Assembly: GCA_017475405.1 (NCBI GenBank)
Contig: JAFVFN010000029.1
Location: forward strand, 25,690 to 89,689
Reading direction: 5' to 3'
DNA length: 64,000 nucleotides
Source: Elusimicrobiaceae bacterium
GTDB lineage: Bacteria > Elusimicrobiota > Elusimicrobia > Elusimicrobiales > Elusimicrobiaceae
Position numbers and translations under genes: made by a program. The notes under the pieces are model-generated. The model saw only the letters and a list, made by a program, of their open reading frames with translations. It was not told the DNA's origin and ran no database searches. Shown piece by piece: positions 60,736 to 64,000 of the stretch. Numbering within the stretch: position 1 is the stretch's first letter; the number at the start of each line of letters is the position of its first letter.

Positions 60736-63081
60736 ATGCCTTTTGCCTTGAACCAAAAACGGGCTGTATATAAGGATGTGACCGAAGTTGCTCAGAACCC
60801 CGTGTATCGGATGAACTTAAACGATGCGGCGGTACTGGAACGATTGGATGTGATTTATCGTGCGTTAGTAGCTATCCTATATAACTATGTGCCTTCTTCC
60901 GGGCATCCGGGGGGGAGTATATCAAGCGGCAGAGCCGTATCGCATTTGATACTGCGCAATATGGCGTATGACTTTTCCAATCCGCTAGATGAACGGGCCG
61001 ATATTATTTCTTATGCGGCCGGACACAAGGCACTGGGATTATATGCCTTGTGGGCACTTCGCAATGAATGCGTACGAAGTGAAGCCCCGGAGCTGTTGCC
61101 GGCTGATGAACTGCATCAGCTGCGTTTAGAAGATTTACTGGGGGTGCGCCATAACAGCAAACAAGGCACCCCGTTGTTTACCCAATTTCACAGTAAACCC
61201 TTAGGCGGGCATCCGGAACCCGTGACTCCGTTTGTACGAACCAGTACCGGAGCCAGCGGTGTCGGACTGGCCAGTGCGGTCGGCCTAGCGTTGGCGGCGG
61301 CCGATGCGTATGGAACCAATTGCCCGAAAGTACACATTATTGAGGGGGAGGGCGGACTGACAGCCGGACGTGTATCGGAAGCGCTAGCCATGGCCGCCAC
61401 GGCACAACTTAAAAATATTGTGTTTCACATAGATTGGAACCAGGCCTCCATTGAAAGTGAGCGTGTGACGGCCGCGGATAATCAGCCCGGTGATTACGTG
61501 CAATGGACGCCGATGGAATTGTTCTATATGCACGATTGCAATGTAATCTATGTGCCCAACGGACATGATTTTAACCAAATTTGTGCGGCTCAAAAACTGG
61601 CATCCGAAATTACCAATCATCAGCCTATCGCGATTATTTACCGAACGGTCAAAGGATGGAAATACGGACTGGAAGGGAAAGCTTCGCACGGAAGCGGACA
61701 TAAATTTTGCTCCGAAGAATTTTATAAATGTTTAGAAGAGTTTGAACAAACTTTCCACGAAACGTTTCCGCGTTTTAAAGGAGATAAGACACCGCAAAAT
61801 ATTGAACAATTTTATTGGGACAGTTTACTGGTGATTCGCCGGGTACTAGAAAGCGACGGACAAATCCGCCAGTTTGTGGTTGCCCGGTTGCGCCAAGCTG
61901 CGCAGCAGTTGGCCTCCTTGAACCGGACTCTGCGCACTTCCTTGGGTGATGTTGAGCAACTCTATGCATTGAACCCGGCCCGTGCCCCTGAAGATTTTGT
62001 ATTTAAAGTCGGAGAGTCTTACACGACTCGCGGGATTTTGGGGAAAACACTGGCTCAGTTAAATAAAGTGTCCGGAGGTTCGTTATTGGTTGGATCTGCT
62101 GATTTGTATGGTTCTACCGGTGCGGGAACCGCTTCGGACGGATTTACACCGGGATATTTTAATGCACTTTCCAATGCAACAAGCCGCCGCATTTCGGCGG
62201 GGGGAATTTGCGAAGACGCCATGGCTGCTCTGTGCAGTGGGGTTTCTTCATTTGGAAGACATATAGGGATTTCTTCCTCGTATGGTGCGTTTTTGGCGTT
62301 TGAGCATGTGGCCGCTAGGCTGCATGCCATCGGAATGCAGGCTGCCCGGGAAAACGGACTGCACCCCAATACCTTGATTTTATTTAACGGACATGCCGGT
62401 TTGCCTACCGGTGAAGACGGGCCGACCCATGCGGACCCGCAAAGTTTACAGTTGGTGCAGGATAATTTCCCCAAAGGCGCATGCATTACCGCAACTCCTT
62501 TGGAAGTAGATGAAATCTGGCCGTTAGTAGCCGCGGCACTGGGTAAACGACCTGCCGTATTTGCCCCGTTTGTAATCCGACCAGCCGCTGCGTATATGGA
62601 CCGCGCTGAACTGGGCATTGACAGTGTACTGGGTGCCGTAAACGGTGTATACTATTTGCACCGCGCCAAAGAAGCAAATGCCGGTACGGTATTTGTACAG
62701 GGAGCGGGCGTGGGCCGCATTATTGTGGAAAAAGTATTGCCCGAGATACTTGCCGGTAATGCACCGGATGTCAATTTGATTTATGTAACCAGTCGGGAAC
62801 TCTTTGAGCTGTTAGCGCAGCAGGAACAGGACCAATTAGTACCGCCTGCTTTGATGCGAACGGCCATGGGGATTACCGATTTTACGCTCCCGACGCTGGA
62901 CTGTTGGATCCACAGTCAGAAAGGCAGAGCCTGCAGTCTCTATCCGCATAAAAACGGACGGTTTTTGGGAAGCGGTATGGGAGCAAAACTGTATGAGGAA
63001 GCGGGTATGGACGGTGCGTCGTTACTCGCGGCAATCCGCAGCTATGCGGACGATTTAAAACGGACCGGCCACTGGTGCTAG
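60736..63081 (+). CDS. transketolase-family TPP enzyme
   Basis: 781 aa from the start at 60736 (TAGGAG site). TPP-binding region HIIEGEGGLTAGRVSEALAMAAT..FHIDWNQASI near 205-240 (GDG/N-type motif with Glu), SSGHPGGSISS near 56 and a transketolase pyrimidine-binding domain with GHAGLPTGEDGPTHADPQSLQL near 550. It is longer than classical transketolase (~660) and, like some E1-type homologues, has extra segments. Product class is secure; exact sugar substrate is not. Confidence 0.85.
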   Translation: MPFALNQKRAVYKDVTEVAQNPVYRMNLNDAAVLERLDVIYRALVAILYNYVPSSGHPGGSISSGRAVSHLILRNMAYDFSNPLDERADIISYAAGHKALGLYALWALRNECVRSEAPELLPADELHQLRLEDLLGVRHNSKQGTPLFTQFHSKPLGGHPEPVTPFVRTSTGASGVGLASAVGLALAAADAYGTNCPKVHIIEGEGGLTAGRVSEALAMAATAQLKNIVFHIDWNQASIESERVTAADNQPGDYVQWTPMELFYMHDCNVIYVPNGHDFNQICAAQKLASEITNHQPIAIIYRTVKGWKYGLEGKASHGSGHKFCSEEFYKCLEEFEQTFHETFPRFKGDKTPQNIEQFYWDSLLVIRRVLESDGQIRQFVVARLRQAAQQLASLNRTLRTSLGDVEQLYALNPARAPEDFVFKVGESYTTRGILGKTLAQLNKVSGGSLLVGSADLYGSTGAGTASDGFTPGYFNALSNATSRRISAGGICEDAMAALCSGVSSFGRHIGISSSYGAFLAFEHVAARLHAIGMQAARENGLHPNTLILFNGHAGLPTGEDGPTHADPQSLQLVQDNFPKGACITATPLEVDEIWPLVAAALGKRPAVFAPFVIRPAAAYMDRAELGIDSVLGAVNGVYYLHRAKEANAGTVFVQGAGVGRIIVEKVLPEILAGNAPDVNLIYVTSRELFELLAQQEQDQLVPPALMRTAMGITDFTLPTLDCWIHSQKGRACSLYPHKNGRFLGSGMGAKLYEEAGMDGASLLAAIRSYADDLKRTGHWC

Positions 63082-63099
63082 TCCCATAGGAGAGAAAAA

Positions 63100-63528
63100 A
63101 TGGCAGAAGAAAAACCTTACTTAACCGGAAGAACTTACTTATTCAGGCTTCCCAAAGGCAAAGACCTGTTGGAAGAACTGATTGATTTTTGCCACGACAA
63201 CCAGGTAAAATGCGGCATTGTCTCAGCGGTGGGCTGTGTGTCCAACGCGACGATTGCCTATTACGATCAGAGCAAAAAGAAATTTGAAAAAAGCCTGTTT
63301 GATGAAGAATTAGAACTGGTGAACTTGACGGGTAACGTAAGTATCCAAGATAACCGCCCCATGGTTAACGCGCATGTGACCTTGGCCGATAACGAACATA
63401 ACGTAGTGGCCGGTCGGTTATGCCCTGGTACAAAAATCTATGTATGCGAGGCCTATATCCAGGAACTCGTAGGTGAACCCAAAGTACGGCGTAATGATAA
63501 AGTAACGAAGCTTAACGTTTGGCCGTAG
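63100..63528 (+). CDS. PPC/DUF296-domain protein
   Basis: 142-aa single PPC (plants and prokaryotes conserved) domain. Seen: TYLFRLPKGKDLLEELIDFC, GIVSAVGCVSNATIAYYD, and the core GNVSIQDNRPMVNAHVTLADNEHNVVAGRL with His residues that bind metal in related structures. Bacterial members bind DNA or are uncharacterised. Third gene of the M42/transketolase operon; AGGAGAG site. Confidence 0.85.
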   Translation: MAEEKPYLTGRTYLFRLPKGKDLLEELIDFCHDNQVKCGIVSAVGCVSNATIAYYDQSKKKFEKSLFDEELELVNLTGNVSIQDNRPMVNAHVTLADNEHNVVAGRLCPGTKIYVCEAYIQELVGEPKVRRNDKVTKLNVWP

Positions 63529-63552
63529 TAAGTAAAGAAATCTGTTTGAACA

Positions 63553-63584
63553 AAAAAGGACTGGTAAATCCAGTCCTTTTTGTG
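63553..63584 (+). terminator. terminator of M42 operon
   Basis: AAAAAGGACTGG-TAAAT-CCAGTCCTTTTT. It directly abuts the promoter of leader E. Confidence 0.85.
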
Positions 63585-63590
63585 TATACT
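63585..63590 (+). promoter_or_regulatory. -10 candidate for leader E
   Basis: TATACT 16 nt before the leader's first conserved base; leader A has TAGACT at the same distance. Confidence 0.5.
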
Positions 63591-63606
63591 ATAAGTACAA
63601 TTTAAT

Positions 63607-63796
63607 CTGTTTTTGGAGCCGTTTTAGAAACGGATAGCTTTTGCGATGCAATAGCCATAGACAGTCCAAAAATAGCCGATTTAGGTGCAGTTGGGGACTA
63701 TAGCCTTAGCTGTACCGAGTGTTTCCTGCTCTTTGAGCGGGAAGCCACGGCTGTTATAGTTGGTCACTGTCTAGGCTTGCTATAGCAGCCGTTTTT
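63607..63796 (+). ncRNA. structured pilin leader RNA, copy E
   Basis: P1 CTGTTTTTGG/CCAAAAATAG with inner CCGTTTTAGAAACGG; second hairpin GGTGCAG/CTGTACC; third TTTCCTGCTC/GAGCGGGAA; P6 CGGCTGTTATAG/CTATAGCAGCCG. Loop-loop pair TAGACAGT (63658-63665) with ACTGTCTA (63766-63773), extended by AGCC/GGCT after a bulged A. It is the only copy on the plus strand and again precedes a pilin gene. Confidence 0.75.
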
Positions 63797-63835
63797 GTTA
63801 CGTTTTTCAAAGACAGAAGTTAATAGGAGGATCTT

Positions 63836-64000
63836 ATGAAAAACAGTAACAATGCTTTTACCCTCATAGAGCTGTTAATAGCGGTACTCATTATCGGGGT
63901 ATTAGCAGCCGTAGCCGTACCTCAGTACCAACAGGCAGTACTCAAGAGTAGATATAAGACACTTATGTTACCTACCAAGAGTATTAACTCCGGTAATGAA
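63836..64000 (+). CDS. type IV pilin-like protein, 3' end outside window (structured-leader class)
   Basis: The first 55 codons are in the window: leader MKNSNNA, then FTLIELLIAVLIIGVLAAVAVPQYQQAVLKSRY. Ala at -1, Glu5. TAGGAGGA ribosome site. The variable domain is cut by the window edge. Confidence 0.85.
   Translation, partial: MKNSNNAFTLIELLIAVLIIGVLAAVAVPQYQQAVLKSRYKTLMLPTKSINSGNE

Overview
The window looks like a chromosome segment of a gut-type Elusimicrobiota bacterium (inferred). It combines ordinary housekeeping genes, a hydF gene that points to [FeFe]-hydrogenase fermentation, and an extraordinary number of single type IV pilin-like genes sharing the head [21 protein letters not shown] count 18 intact, partial, silent or decayed pilin-like loci in 64 kb. 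Most sit alone between unrelated genes with their own promoter and terminator. No phage structural genes, intact transposase or CRISPR array were seen.

Layout. 0-2.4 kb: Fic protein (5' end open), tRNA 3'-half remnant, tRNA-Val, thioesterase, CYTH protein. 2.5-4.1 kb: histone H1-like protein and two small unknown envelope genes. 4.2-7.1 kb (minus): rbfA-nrnA-truB-ribF. 7.1-11.5 kb: accessory island with one expressible pilin gene, three start-less pilin copies, a DUF4143 ATPase and a truncated DUF1016 gene. 11.5-15.9 kb: rimP-nusA-infB. 16-18.5 kb: pilin relic, NYN protein, DUF2442 protein and D,D-dipeptidase with several hairpins. 18.5-26.9 kb: era, serC, uvrA, then a membrane protein/gamma-CA/response regulator/TPR operon. 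27-38 kb: pilins around LOG-dxs-ispA, hydF and a DcuC-family carrier. 38-48 kb: AT-rich spacer, tRNA-Thr with an integration scar, ABC-F and DEAD-box genes, nadB, OmpA lipoprotein, more pilins. 48-53 kb: a 1684-residue PAS/GAF protein. 53-64 kb: pilins around rsmF, a secreted metalloprotease, fba, an M42 peptidase, a transketolase and a PPC-domain gene.

Main discovery. The pilin genes fall into regulatory classes. (1) Five (27402-, 32849-, 37362-, 53890-, 63836+) are preceded by a ~190-nt conserved structured RNA leader. Its helices, including a long-range loop-loop pairing, change by compensation from copy to copy. (2) Five (27892+, 34572+, 46897+, 55616+, 58938+) share a near-identical promoter whose -35/-10 spacer is filled by exactly twelve T, an arrangement expected of phase-variable promoters. 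(3) One complete KGFTLIELL pilin (8001-8477) lies within 3.5 kb of three near-identical copies that lack start codon and ribosome site, resembling silent donor cassettes. Together this suggests a large differentially expressed and possibly antigenically variable surface-fibre repertoire (inference).

A second systematic signal is that at least eight genes have a -10 hexamer exactly 6 nt before the ATG, which predicts leaderless mRNAs. An unidentified GC-rich structured RNA candidate lies at about 35.1-35.4 kb on the minus strand.
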